Shown here: in pieces, positions 42,735 through 51,087 of the stretch | Numbering within the stretch: position 1 is the first letter of the stretch | Layout of the letters: the number at the start of each line of letters is the position of its first letter | Assembly (NCBI RefSeq): GCF_023204835.1 | Contig: NZ_CP096270.1 | Span: forward strand, 1,736,001 to 1,800,000 | From: Salinarchaeum laminariae | Lineage (GTDB): Archaea; Halobacteriota; Halobacteria; Halobacteriales; Salinarchaeaceae | Length of the DNA stretch: 64,000 bases | Direction: 5' to 3' | Position numbers and translations under genes: made by a program | The notes under the pieces: model-generated | Told to the model about the DNA's origin: nothing | The model's input: the letters and a program-made list of their open reading frames with translations, nothing else | Database searches by the model: none

Positions 42735-44429
42735 ATGAGTACTGGCGAAGAGCAGTCCGGTGATGACGCGGGCGAGCAGGCGATCGAGCCGACTGAGGCG
42801 AAGGTCGCGGAGCTACAATCTCTGCTCGGCGATCACGTTCTCGACACGGAGGAGCACCTGAACGCGCCCGCTATCGTCATTCGCCCGGACGCCGTCCAGG
42901 CGGTTCTTTCGACGCTCAAGGAGGAAGCCGGCTACGATCACTGCTCCTGCGTCACGGCCCAGCAGTATCCCGACCGCTACGAGTCGATCTACCACCTCAA
43001 GAAGTACGCCGACCCCACCGACGAGGTCAGCGTCGTCGTCCCCACCGCTCGCGACGATCCGACGAGCGAGAGCGGCGCTCCCGTCTACGAGACTGCGAGC
43101 TGGCACGAACGAGAGGCCTACGACCTCGTCGGCATCGACTACGACGATCACCCCGACCTTCGCCGGATTCTCCTGCCCGACACGTGGCAGGGTCACCCGC
43201 TTCGCGAGGATTACGATCAGGACCGGCCCCAGATCGTCACCCTCCGCGAGAACGCGAATCCGCTGCTGGAGGACCACCGAGGCAGCGAGGAGGAGGGCGA
43301 GTCCGACACGATGTTCCTCAACATCGGACCGCACCACCCCGCCACGCACGGCGTGCTCCACCTCGAGACGGTCCTCGACGGCGAGCAGGTGCTAGACGTC
43401 GATCCCGACATCGGCTATCTCCACCGCTGTGAGGAGCAGATGTGCCAGCAGGGCACCTACCGCCACCAGATCATGCCCTACCCCGACAGGTGGGACTACA
43501 TCTCGGCGGGTCTCCTCAACGAGTGGGCGTACGCCCGCACCGCAGAGGACCTCGCCGACATCGAGGTGCCCGAGTACGCGCAGGTCATCCGGACGATGGG
43601 CGCCGAACTCTGCCGCATCGCCTCCCACATGCTCGCGATGGGCACGTTCGCGCTGGACATCAACGGCGACTTCACCGCGACGTTCATGTGGGCGATTCGC
43701 GAGCGCGAGCGCGCTCAGTCGGTCCTCGAAGAGCTCACAGGCCAGCGCCTGATGTTCAACTACTTCCGCCTGGGCGGCGTCGCCTGGGACCTTCCGTCGC
43801 CCCGGGAGGATTTCTTCGAGCTGACCCGGGACTTTCTCGACGGCCTGCCGGAAGCGACCCGCGAGTTCCACGATCTCCTGACCAACAACGAGATCATGCA
43901 GCTCCGGACAATCGACACCGGTGTCATCGACCCGGAGACTGCCAAGGACTTCGGCTGCACGGGTCCGGTCGCCCGTGCCTCCGGCATCGACTACGACCTC
44001 CGCCGCGACGACCCCTACGGCTACTACGACGAGCTCGAGTGGGACGTCGTCACCGAGGACGGCTGCGACAACTACTCGCGCCTCCTCGTGCGGATGCGCG
44101 AAGTCGAGCAGTCCGCGAAGATAATCGACCAGTGTATCGACCTGCTCGAGGACTGGCCCGAGGATGAACGCGAGATCCAGTCGAACGTTCCGCGGACGCT
44201 CAAACCCGAGCGAGACACTGAGATCTACCGTGCCGTCGAAGGCGCGAAGGGCGAACTCGGCATCTACATCCGCGCCGACGGCACCGACAAGCCCGGCCGG
44301 TTCAAGATCCGCTCGCCGTGTTTCTCGAACCTCCAGTCGCTGCCCGCGATGGCGGAGGGCGAGTACATCCCGGACCTCGTTGCCGCGCTGGGTAGCCTCG
44401 ATATCGTACTCGGGGAGGTGGATCGGTGA
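42735..44429 (+). CDS. nuoCD: Fused complex I subunits C and D
   Basis: This 564-residue protein joins NuoC (residues about 20-180, with WHEREAYDLVGIDYDDHPDL and RILLPDTWQGHPLREDY) to NuoD (from about 190, with FLNIGPHHPATHGVLHLETV, GYLHRCEEQMCQQGTY and GELGIYIRADGTDKPGRFKI). NuoD forms much of the quinone cavity. The fusion is common in haloarchaea. The stop overlaps the start of nuoH. Confidence 0.96.
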   Translation: MSTGEEQSGDDAGEQAIEPTEAKVAELQSLLGDHVLDTEEHLNAPAIVIRPDAVQAVLSTLKEEAGYDHCSCVTAQQYPDRYESIYHLKKYADPTDEVSVVVPTARDDPTSESGAPVYETASWHEREAYDLVGIDYDDHPDLRRILLPDTWQGHPLREDYDQDRPQIVTLRENANPLLEDHRGSEEEGESDTMFLNIGPHHPATHGVLHLETVLDGEQVLDVDPDIGYLHRCEEQMCQQGTYRHQIMPYPDRWDYISAGLLNEWAYARTAEDLADIEVPEYAQVIRTMGAELCRIASHMLAMGTFALDINGDFTATFMWAIRERERAQSVLEELTGQRLMFNYFRLGGVAWDLPSPREDFFELTRDFLDGLPEATREFHDLLTNNEIMQLRTIDTGVIDPETAKDFGCTGPVARASGIDYDLRRDDPYGYYDELEWDVVTEDGCDNYSRLLVRMREVEQSAKIIDQCIDLLEDWPEDEREIQSNVPRTLKPERDTEIYRAVEGAKGELGIYIRADGTDKPGRFKIRSPCFSNLQSLPAMAEGEYIPDLVAALGSLDIVLGEVDR

Positions 44430-45589
44430 TGTCAGCCGGTTTCGGACCGCTGCTCGCCGCTGTCACACTGTTGCAGTCCAACGGTGCCACCATGCTTCCC
44501 GAGTGGCTAGCGGACGTCCTCCGGCTCGACGGTCTCGGAGTTGCGGGAACCGCGATCGCCGCGCTGATCGGCGCATTCGTCATCGCGAACGTACTGCTGA
44601 TCAACGCTGCACTCGCGGGTCCGTGGGCGAAGCGGAAGATCGCCGCGGCGTTCTGGGGTAAGCTCGGTCCGAACCGAATGGGTCCGGGCGGTACTCTGAT
44701 CATCGTCGCGGACGCGCTCCGGATGCTCTCGAAGGAGCTCATCGTTCCGGAGGGTGCGGATCGCCCCGCGTGGGACATCGCTCCGATCATCGTCGCCGGC
44801 TCGGCGATGCTCGGGTTCGCGGTGATCCCATTCGGAAAGATCGGTGGCGTGCAGGTGCAACTCGCCGATCCCGAGATCGGTCTCGTGCTCGTTTTCGCGA
44901 TCGCATCCGTCACGTCCGTCGGACTGGTGATGGGTGGCTACGCGTCCAAGAACAAGTACTCGATGCTGGGATCGCTGCGCGCGGTCGCCCAGAACATCGC
45001 ATACGAGATTCCGCTGATCGTCTCGGCCGGATCGGTCGTCATCTTCGCGGGCACGCTCCAGCTCTCGGGCATCGTCGACGCCCAGACGGAGACGCTCGTT
45101 TCGGTCGGTGGCTTCGGAATTCCGGCGTGGTACGCGTTCGTCAACCCCTTCGCGTTCATCCTCTTCCTGACGGCGAACCTCGCCGAGGTCGGGCGGAACC
45201 CCTTCGATATCCCGGAGGCGCCGACCGAGATCGTCGCCGGATACCAGACCGAGTACTCCTCGGTCTACTTCGTCCTGATATACCTCGGGGAGTTCCTCCA
45301 CATCTTCCTCGGTGGTGCGCTCGCGGCCGTGGTCTTCCTCGGCGGCGGCGCTGGCCCGGTCCTGCCGGGTCCGGTCTGGCTAATCGTCAAGATGTGGGCG
45401 TTCTTCCTGTTCACCCAGTGGGCGCGACAGACGTTCCCCCGGGTGCGCATCGACCAGCTGATCGAGATCGGCTGGAAGGGCCTGCTCGTCCTCGCCTTCG
45501 CGAACCTGATCCTGACCGCGGTGCTGGTCGGGTTCCTCGAGGGTGACGTCGAGTTTGCCTTCGCGAGTCTCCAGGTGATTACAGCATGA
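44429..45589 (+). CDS. nuoH: Complex I subunit H
   Basis: This 386-residue membrane subunit links the quinone site to the proton pumps. It has about eight helices and the conserved loops GKLGPNRMGPGGTLIIVADA, GYASKNKYSMLGSLRAVAQ and NPFDIPEAPTEIVAGYQTEY. The ATG at 44429 overlaps the nuoCD stop (TGATG). A GTG one codon earlier is an alternative. Confidence 0.96.
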   Translation: MSAGFGPLLAAVTLLQSNGATMLPEWLADVLRLDGLGVAGTAIAALIGAFVIANVLLINAALAGPWAKRKIAAAFWGKLGPNRMGPGGTLIIVADALRMLSKELIVPEGADRPAWDIAPIIVAGSAMLGFAVIPFGKIGGVQVQLADPEIGLVLVFAIASVTSVGLVMGGYASKNKYSMLGSLRAVAQNIAYEIPLIVSAGSVVIFAGTLQLSGIVDAQTETLVSVGGFGIPAWYAFVNPFAFILFLTANLAEVGRNPFDIPEAPTEIVAGYQTEYSSVYFVLIYLGEFLHIFLGGALAAVVFLGGGAGPVLPGPVWLIVKMWAFFLFTQWARQTFPRVRIDQLIEIGWKGLLVLAFANLILTAVLVGFLEGDVEFAFASLQVITA

Positions 45590-46047
45590 TCGGCGTTCTC
45601 AAAGCGATGGCAACGACGATGAAGCGCGCGGTCGGTGACAACACGTTCACCGTCGAGTATCCCGAGGAAACGCCGGAGGTCAGCGCCCGGTTCCGCGGGG
45701 TCCACAAGTTCAGCCAGGAGCGTTGCATCTGGTGTCGCCAGTGCGAGAACGTCTGTCCGAACGACACCATCCAGATCGTCACGGACGAGCAGCGCAACGG
45801 CGAGCAGTACAACCTCCACATCGGTCAGTGCGTCTACTGCCGACTTTGCGAGGAGGTCTGCCCCGTCGACGCGATCATCCTGACACAGAACTTCGAGTTC
45901 ACCGGCGACACGAAGGACGACCTCGTCTACAACAAGGAGCAGCTAATGTCCGTCCCGTGGTACAAGGACATCGACCCGCTCGAATCGCGCGAGCCCGATC
46001 GCGGTGCGTGGATCGGCGAGGGCGAGGGCGAAGTCGACTACCAGTAG
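45586..46047 (+). CDS. nuoI: Complex I subunit I (two 4Fe-4S ferredoxin)
   Basis: This 153-residue subunit has two ferredoxin motifs, CIWCRQCENVCPND and CVYCRLCEEVCPVD, for clusters N6a and N6b. It overlaps nuoH by 4 bp. With NuoE, F and G missing, NuoI is the probable entry point for electrons, perhaps from ferredoxin. Confidence 0.96.
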   Translation: MIGVLKAMATTMKRAVGDNTFTVEYPEETPEVSARFRGVHKFSQERCIWCRQCENVCPNDTIQIVTDEQRNGEQYNLHIGQCVYCRLCEEVCPVDAIILTQNFEFTGDTKDDLVYNKEQLMSVPWYKDIDPLESREPDRGAWIGEGEGEVDYQ

Positions 46048-46485
46048 CGACTCCTGATTGGCTGGCTGATTTTCGGAGCGTTCGGTCCTGTTTTCACGTA
46101 GCGATTTGGGTGTGCGGAGGGTTCTGTCTGTAGAGCATTTCGACAGCCACTCGACCAGCCTCGGTGGTCTCCTCCATTCTGTGCTCCTTCCCTGTCAGTC
46201 GCGCCCACGCGGTTCATCGGAGTTTCACGATGGGCGAACGCCCACGCCGATCGGCGCTCTGGATCGGTCGATCGGAGCGGGAACAGACCGTGGGAGTAGA
46301 CCCCAACTGGCCCACACACTTTGCTCAAGAATTCATCACGTCATTCTGCAAGGAGGGGTACCCGTCATTTTCGGGTGCTGGTTCGCCGTATCACCCGTAT
46401 TTCGTACTCGTTCGACCGCCAGCGCCCACGCGCTCGCGCGACCGTCTCGAAATCTTGAAAGGGGCGCCAGCAAGAGGTTGTTCCA
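46048..46485. other. 438-bp non-coding gap inside the nuo operon
   Basis: No gene is visible between nuoI and nuoJ1. A stem TGGGCG-aac-GCCCA lies at about 46230-46243. CTTGAAAGG at about 46454-46462, 24-32 bp before the nuoJ1 ATG, could be an internal promoter. Confidence 0.45.
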
Positions 46486-46752
46486 ATGGTACTCGATACG
46501 ATCGCGTTCGCGCTGCTCGCCGTCGTCCTGGTGGGGAGCAGCCTCGGCGCCGTCACGGTGCGCGACGTCTGGCACGCAGCACTGCTGCTGGGCGTCTCGC
46601 TCGTGACCGTCGCAGCGTTGTACGTGACGCTCGCGGCGGAGCTTCTGGCCGCCATCCAGGTACTCGTCTACGTGGGTGGCGTGCTGATCCTGATCACGTT
46701 CGCCGTGATGCTGACGCGCCGGGCCGAGGACGAAGAGGAGGTGTCGGCATGA
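46486..46752 (+). CDS. nuoJ1: Complex I subunit J, N-terminal part
   Basis: This 88-residue protein has three helices: DTIAFALLAVVLVGSSLGAV, VWHAALLLGVSLVTVAALYV and AIQVLVYVGGVLILITFAVM. The last is the conserved pi-bulge helix of NuoJ/ND6. The second half of NuoJ is a separate gene, as in other haloarchaea. The stop overlaps the next small frame by 4 bp. Confidence 0.92.
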   Translation: MVLDTIAFALLAVVLVGSSLGAVTVRDVWHAALLLGVSLVTVAALYVTLAAELLAAIQVLVYVGGVLILITFAVMLTRRAEDEEEVSA

Positions 46753-46841
46753 GTACACCGACGCTGTCCTCCACAATTGGGGTCCAGGACGGGGGATTGA
46801 ACGGGGGAACACCTGGCGCGGCGACGGAGGTGACCCGATGA
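46749..46841 (+). CDS. 30-residue micro-ORF between nuoJ1 and nuoJ2
   Basis: An ATG overlaps the nuoJ1 stop (ATGA) and the frame's own TGA overlaps the nuoJ2 ATG (ATGA). The peptide begins MSTPTLSSTIGVQDGG and is hydrophilic and Gly/Thr-rich, with no membrane helix. The double overlap argues that it is translated, either as a small subunit or only to pass ribosomes on to nuoJ2. Confidence 0.5.
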   Translation: MSTPTLSSTIGVQDGGLNGGTPGAATEVTR

Positions 46842-47158
46842 GCCGACCAGGGATCAAGTCCGGACGCACCATGCTTCCCGGGCTGGCTGCAGTCGCGCTG
46901 TTTGGCGTGATGGCCTGGGTCTTCCTCGGCGCGTCATTCGGTGACGCCGCAGGGTTCCCGGGCGGCGCGAGCATGGTCGACACGATCGGCTACGCGCTGA
47001 TCGACGCCAACCCGACTGAGATTCCCTCCGAAGGGTTCCTGGCGGCGCTGATCATCATCGCGCTGGTGCTCGACGCGGCGCTGGACGGAGCGATTCACCT
47101 CGCACGGCGCGAGGACGAGTCCGAGCCCGCCGACGCAACCGGGGGTGAGGACGCGTGA
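46838..47158 (+). CDS. nuoJ2: Complex I subunit J, C-terminal part
   Basis: This 106-residue protein has two helices: MLPGLAAVALFGVMAWVFLG and GFLAALIIIALVLDAALDGA. Between them is a loop (MVDTIGYALIDANPTEIPSE) that matches the linker before the last helix of NuoJ. Its stop overlaps the GTG of nuoK by 4 bp. Confidence 0.85.
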   Translation: MSRPGIKSGRTMLPGLAAVALFGVMAWVFLGASFGDAAGFPGGASMVDTIGYALIDANPTEIPSEGFLAALIIIALVLDAALDGAIHLARREDESEPADATGGEDA

Positions 47159-47460
47159 CGGTTCCAGTCGAGTGGTATCTCGTGCTTTCGGCGGCCGTGT
47201 TCTGTATCGGGATCTTCGGCATCCTCACGCGCCGAAACGCACTGATCTTCCTGATCTCCGTCGAGCTCATGCTCAACGCTGCGAACATCAATCTGGTCGC
47301 ATTCTCACATTTCTACGGGAACGCGACCGGACAGGTGTTCGCGCTCTTTACGATCGGGCTCGCAGCGGCGGAGGTCGCGATCGGGATCGGCATCATCCTG
47401 GTGCTCACCCGGAACTTCGGCGAGGCGGACGTCACGTTGCCAACGGAGATGAGGTGGTAA
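47155..47460 (+). CDS. nuoK: Complex I subunit K
   Basis: This 101-residue subunit has three helices, with ILTRRNALIFLISVELMLNA and, in helix 3, LAAAEVAIGIGIILVLTRNF. The glutamates in ISVELM and AAAEVA are the buried charges used in proton transfer. The start codon is GTG. Confidence 0.95.
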   Translation: MTVPVEWYLVLSAAVFCIGIFGILTRRNALIFLISVELMLNAANINLVAFSHFYGNATGQVFALFTIGLAAAEVAIGIGIILVLTRNFGEADVTLPTEMRW

Positions 47461-47461
47461 G

Positions 47462-49537
47462 ATGGTGAATGCATTCGATCTCGTCTGGCTGATCGCAGCG
47501 CTCCCCTTCCTGTCATTCGTCGTGTCGGTCACCGTCGGTCGGTGGCTGCCCAAGGAAGGTGCACTCCCCGGCATCGCCGCGACGGCTGGCTCGCTCGCGC
47601 TCTCGCTGTGGGCGTTCCTCACGGTACGGTCCTCGGGCGCTCACTACGAGAACGAACTGTACACGTGGATCGACGCGGGCGGCTTCGAGCTCACCTTCGG
47701 CGTGCTCGTCGATCCGCTCTCCTCGATGATGCTCGTCCTCGTCTCGCTGGTGGCATTCCTCGTGCACGTCTTCTCGATGGGGTACATGAACGACGACGAG
47801 CTTCACCGCGAGAAAGGTGGCTTCCCCCGATATTACGCCGGGCTCGGTCTGTTCTCGGCGAGCATGCTCGCCTTCGTCTTCTCCTCGAACCTGCTGATGG
47901 CGTTCATGTTCTTCGAGCTCGTCGGCCTCTGCTCGTGGATCCTGATCGGCTTCTGGTTCCGCGAGGAGGCGCCGCCGAGCGCCGCGAAGAAGGCGTTCCT
48001 GGTCACCCGCTTCGGTGACTACTTCTTCCTCGTCGGCGTCGTCGGCATTCTGGTTACCTTCGGGACGTCCGGCTTCGCCGATGGCGGATTTCCCCAGATC
48101 GCCTCGCATTTCCTCGAAACCGGTGAGGGTGCCGACCACATCTGGGTGCCGGGCGACCTCGATACGCAAACCTGGTTCTCGATCCTCGGCCTGCTCGTGC
48201 TGGGCGGCGTGATCGGCAAGTCCGCCCAGTTCCCGCTGCACACCTGGCTCCCCGACGCGATGGAGGGCCCGACCCCCGTCTCCGCGCTCATCCACGCAGC
48301 GACCATGGTCGCAGCGGGCGTCTACCTGGTCGCGAGGATGTTTGGCTTCTACGCCGGGCTGCCGACGGTGCTCGCGATCATCGCCTTCATCGGCGGCTTC
48401 ACCGCGCTGTTCGCGGCGTCGATGGGCGTCGTCAAGGACGACATCAAGCAGGTACTCGCTTACTCGACGATATCGCAGTACGGGTACATGATGCTCGCAC
48501 TCGGCGTTGGCGGCTACGTCGCGGCGAGCTTCCACCTGCTCAACCACGCCTTCTTCAAGGCACTGCTATTCCTGGGCGCCGGCGCGGTGATCGTCGCCAC
48601 ACACCATCACCAGGACATGTGGAAGCTCGGGGGCCTCAAGCGCGAGATGCCGGTCACGTACTACACGTTCCTCGCCGGCTCGCTCGCTCTCGCGGGCATC
48701 GTTCCCTTCTCGGGCTTCTGGTCGAAGGACGAGGTGCTCTACGACGCACTCCTGATCGGTCTGGAGCAGCCCCTGTTCCTCGCGGCGTACGCGATGGGTC
48801 TGCTCGCCGTGTTCCTCACCGGCTTCTACACCTTCCGGATGGTGTTCCTCACATTCCACGGTGAGCCTCGCAGCGAGCACGCCGAGCATCCCGAGCCGCT
48901 TCGCTGGAACACCAAGGGCCCGCTGGCGGTGCTGGGCGTCCTCGCTACCGTGACGGGTCTACTCAACATGAAGCCCGTTGCGGAGCTGATCGGCAACCAC
49001 GACATCCTCTACCTCGAGAACTGGCTCGACAGCGGGACTGCAGCCAACGGTGGCGAGTGGATGGGTAGCCTCACGTACCACCACTACGGCCACCTCGTCC
49101 ACGAGGTTGCTGGACTCCACGAAGGCTCGCCGCCGCCGTCTGCGGAGCTTGCACCGATCGTGTTCGGCGCAATCTCACTCAGCCTCGCACTCGGGGGCGC
49201 ACTGCTTGCCAAGTCGATCTACGACGTCCCCGAGCCCGAGCGGATGACCGACCGGCTCGGTCCGGTCGGCCGCGTCGTGCAGCGCAACTACTACCTCGAC
49301 GAGTTCCAGGTCTGGCTGGCTACCGGGGTCACCGAACCCGTCGCTCGAGCGAGCAACACGTTCGACCAGGGTATCATCGACGGCGCAGTCAACGCGACCA
49401 GTAGCGTGAGCCTGTTCTCGGGCGAACGCGTGCGCCGGATCCAGTCTGGAGCAGTCACGAACTACGTCCTCGTCATTGTAATGAGTCTGATCGTCTTCGT
49501 CGTCGCCGTCGGTATCGTCGGGGGGTGGTTCCTGTGA
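47462..49537 (+). CDS. nuoL: Complex I subunit L (antiporter-like)
   Basis: This 691-residue proton pump subunit has about 16 helices and the conserved KSAQFPLHTWLPDAMEGPTP region with HAATMVAAGVYLVARM, plus KDDIKQVLAYSTISQYGYMM. The C-terminal extension forms the lateral helix. It starts one base after nuoK ends. The stop overlaps nuoM. Confidence 0.96.
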   Translation: MVNAFDLVWLIAALPFLSFVVSVTVGRWLPKEGALPGIAATAGSLALSLWAFLTVRSSGAHYENELYTWIDAGGFELTFGVLVDPLSSMMLVLVSLVAFLVHVFSMGYMNDDELHREKGGFPRYYAGLGLFSASMLAFVFSSNLLMAFMFFELVGLCSWILIGFWFREEAPPSAAKKAFLVTRFGDYFFLVGVVGILVTFGTSGFADGGFPQIASHFLETGEGADHIWVPGDLDTQTWFSILGLLVLGGVIGKSAQFPLHTWLPDAMEGPTPVSALIHAATMVAAGVYLVARMFGFYAGLPTVLAIIAFIGGFTALFAASMGVVKDDIKQVLAYSTISQYGYMMLALGVGGYVAASFHLLNHAFFKALLFLGAGAVIVATHHHQDMWKLGGLKREMPVTYYTFLAGSLALAGIVPFSGFWSKDEVLYDALLIGLEQPLFLAAYAMGLLAVFLTGFYTFRMVFLTFHGEPRSEHAEHPEPLRWNTKGPLAVLGVLATVTGLLNMKPVAELIGNHDILYLENWLDSGTAANGGEWMGSLTYHHYGHLVHEVAGLHEGSPPPSAELAPIVFGAISLSLALGGALLAKSIYDVPEPERMTDRLGPVGRVVQRNYYLDEFQVWLATGVTEPVARASNTFDQGIIDGAVNATSSVSLFSGERVRRIQSGAVTNYVLVIVMSLIVFVVAVGIVGGWFL

Positions 49538-51087
49538 TCATCGAAGCGCTGCTCGCGGTGACGCTGCTGGGCGGTATCGCCGTCTTGCTCGCTCCGGACC
49601 GGCTCGCGGGGAAGTTGGCCTTCGGCATCAGCCTCGGCCCGCTGCTTGGAGGCCTCTGGATGTTCTGGCAGTTCGACGGCAGCGGCAACCTGATGTTCGA
49701 TTCGGCGGCGAAGAGCTTCGAATCCTCGCTGTCGGGGACGACGCTGCTCTCGATGGGTCCCTGGGACGTCCAGTGGCTCGCGGCCGTCGACGGCATCAGC
49801 CTGCCGCTGGTCGTGCTCTCGACAATTCTGACCACGCTTGCCATCGTCTCCGCGTGGACGCCGATCGACGAGCGCCAGTCCCAGTTCTACGCGCTCGTCC
49901 TCTTCATGGAGGCTGCGCTGATCGGCGTGTTCACGGCGCTGGACTTCTTCGTATGGTTCGTCTTCTGGGAGGGCGTCCTCGTGCCGATGGTCCTGCTGAT
50001 CGGCGTCTGGGGCGGTCCTCGCCGGAAGTACGCCGCGATCAAGTTCCTCGTCTACACGAACGTCGCGAGCGCAGTGCTGTTCGTTGGCTTCCTCGGTCTA
50101 CTGGCCGGGCTCGACGGAACGATCACGTCGTTCGCTCTGCCGGAGATCTCACAGGCGATCCACGCTGGGGAGCTCCAGGGCGTCGGACCGTTCAGCCCTG
50201 AAGAGCTGGCGACGGTCAGCTTCTTCGCGATGTTCGCTGGATTCGCGGTGAAGGTCCCGATCGTTCCGGTCCATACGTGGCTACCGGACGCACACGTCGA
50301 GGCACCGACGCCGGTCTCGGTGCTGCTGGCTGGCGTTTTGCTGAAGATGGGGACGTACGCGCTGCTCCGATTCAACTTCACGATGCTTCCGGAGGTCGCC
50401 ATGGCCAACGCCGAGTTGATCGCTGCGATCGCGGTCATCTCGATCCTCTACGGCGCGATGCTCGCGCTGGCACAGCGCGACCTCAAGCGCATCGTCGCGT
50501 ACTCCTCCGTCTCGTCGATGGGGTACGTCATCCTCGGGCTGGTGGCCTTCACCGTCTACGGCGTCGGTGGTGCGACCTTCCAGATGCTCTCACACGGCCT
50601 CATCTCGGGCCTGCTGTTCATGACCGTCGGCGTGATCTACAACACGACGCACACGCGCATGGTTGGTGACATGTCCGGGCTCGCGGATCGGATGCCGGTC
50701 GCTTCGTGGGTGTTCGTCGCGGGCGCATTCGGCTACATGGGCCTCCCACTCATGTCCGGGTTCGCCGCCGAGCTGTTCGTCTTCATCGGTGCTTTCGGTG
50801 CCGAGGGGCTGCAGTACTCGCCGATCTTCACCGCGCTCGGGATGTTCGGCATCGTCATCGTGGCCGGCTACCTGCTTTCGGCGATGCAGAAGTCACTGTT
50901 CGGGCCGTTCCGGCTCGAGACCGACTACGAGATCGGCCGCGCGCCGTTCCACGACGTCGCGCCGCTGTTCGTCCTGCTGGGCCTGATCGTCCTGCTGGGC
51001 GTGGCACCCGACGTCGTCTTCGATATGGTCGAGAGCGCAACGCAGCCGATTGTCGACGCCGCTGCGGAGAACGGGGGTGGTGCCTGA
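49534..51087 (+). CDS. nuoM: Complex I subunit M (antiporter-like)
   Basis: This 517-residue subunit has about 14 helices with VPIVPVHTWLPDAHVEAPTP, LAGVLLKMGTYALLRF and RDLKRIVAYSSVSSMGYVIL. The GTG at 49534 overlaps the nuoL stop (GTGA) and gives the normal N-terminus. An in-frame GTG at 49525 is possible but less likely. The nuoN ATG follows the stop directly. Confidence 0.95.
   Translation: MIIEALLAVTLLGGIAVLLAPDRLAGKLAFGISLGPLLGGLWMFWQFDGSGNLMFDSAAKSFESSLSGTTLLSMGPWDVQWLAAVDGISLPLVVLSTILTTLAIVSAWTPIDERQSQFYALVLFMEAALIGVFTALDFFVWFVFWEGVLVPMVLLIGVWGGPRRKYAAIKFLVYTNVASAVLFVGFLGLLAGLDGTITSFALPEISQAIHAGELQGVGPFSPEELATVSFFAMFAGFAVKVPIVPVHTWLPDAHVEAPTPVSVLLAGVLLKMGTYALLRFNFTMLPEVAMANAELIAAIAVISILYGAMLALAQRDLKRIVAYSSVSSMGYVILGLVAFTVYGVGGATFQMLSHGLISGLLFMTVGVIYNTTHTRMVGDMSGLADRMPVASWVFVAGAFGYMGLPLMSGFAAELFVFIGAFGAEGLQYSPIFTALGMFGIVIVAGYLLSAMQKSLFGPFRLETDYEIGRAPFHDVAPLFVLLGLIVLLGVAPDVVFDMVESATQPIVDAAAENGGGA

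Noticed and set aside
46106..46841. Open frames across the nuoI-nuoJ gap
   Set aside because: They run out of frame into nuoJ1 or end early, with no start signal and no recognisable product.
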